From Diogma glabrata (taxonomy: Eukaryota; Arthropoda; Insecta; Diptera; Cylindrotomidae), in the NCBI GenBank assembly GCA_963693315.1, contig OY856186.1, positions 280,730,346 through 280,794,345 of the forward strand: DNA of 64,000 nt, given 5' to 3'. The notes under the pieces were generated by a model that had not been told where the DNA came from, ran no database searches, and saw nothing but the letters and a program-made list of their open reading frames with translations. Shown here in pieces: positions 59,951 to 64,000 of this stretch (its first letter is position 1; every line of letters starts with the position of its first letter). The position numbers were made by a program, and so were the translations under genes.

Positions 59951-64000
<4,050 letters not shown>

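Overview
The window is strongly AT-rich animal DNA, most likely from an insect. The evidence is the set of transposable element families, spliceosomal introns with GT/AG borders, and (TA)n microsatellites. I found no convincing single-copy host gene. Almost everything that can be read as protein belongs to a transposable element, so this is an intergenic or heterochromatin-like TE nest.

Layout. 172-6375: a nearly complete CACTA (EnSpm)-like DNA transposon with two plus-strand genes, an 8-exon SAM-domain protein and a zinc-finger/CACTA-type transposase. 6965-9822 and 20403-23264: two copies of a 2.86 kb element with about 600 bp terminal inverted arms, 4-bp target duplications and a two-exon gene for the N-terminal part of a transposase-like protein; 24891-25203 is a 313 bp deletion derivative. 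10445-10694, 19286-19844, 35641-36092 and 38329-38841: small palindromic or TIR elements. 14.9-15.5 kb: a decayed LINE reverse transcriptase. 17.4-18.2 kb: the 3' end of a Penelope-like element, nested in a copy of a dispersed repeat. 25.6-29.3 kb: a LINE (copy 1) inserted into the RNase H domain of an older LINE. 29.7-38 kb: mostly non-coding, with tandem repeat arrays of about 105, 285 and 329 bp, two of them bounded by short inverted repeats.

44379-49406 is a hAT-type non-autonomous element with 8-bp target duplications. It contains a 234 bp palindrome, and a full-length LINE (copy 2) with an intact 1009-codon endonuclease/reverse-transcriptase frame and a perfect 12-bp target duplication is inserted at the palindrome's edge. 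49592-53491 is an internally deleted Ty3/gypsy element with two LTRs and a tRNA-Trp-like primer binding site. 58.6-60 kb holds two more decayed pol fragments (LINE, plus strand; gypsy, minus strand). From 60993 to the window end is the 5' part of a Helitron, with an open Rep frame that runs off the edge.

Relationships. The elements do not form one pathway; each is a self-contained or parasitic mobile unit, and the nesting gives relative ages. The youngest-looking units are LINE copy 2 and the Helitron (open frames, clean ends). The oldest are the LINE and gypsy pol fragments full of stops. Family names rest on motifs read by eye, and no database search was possible.
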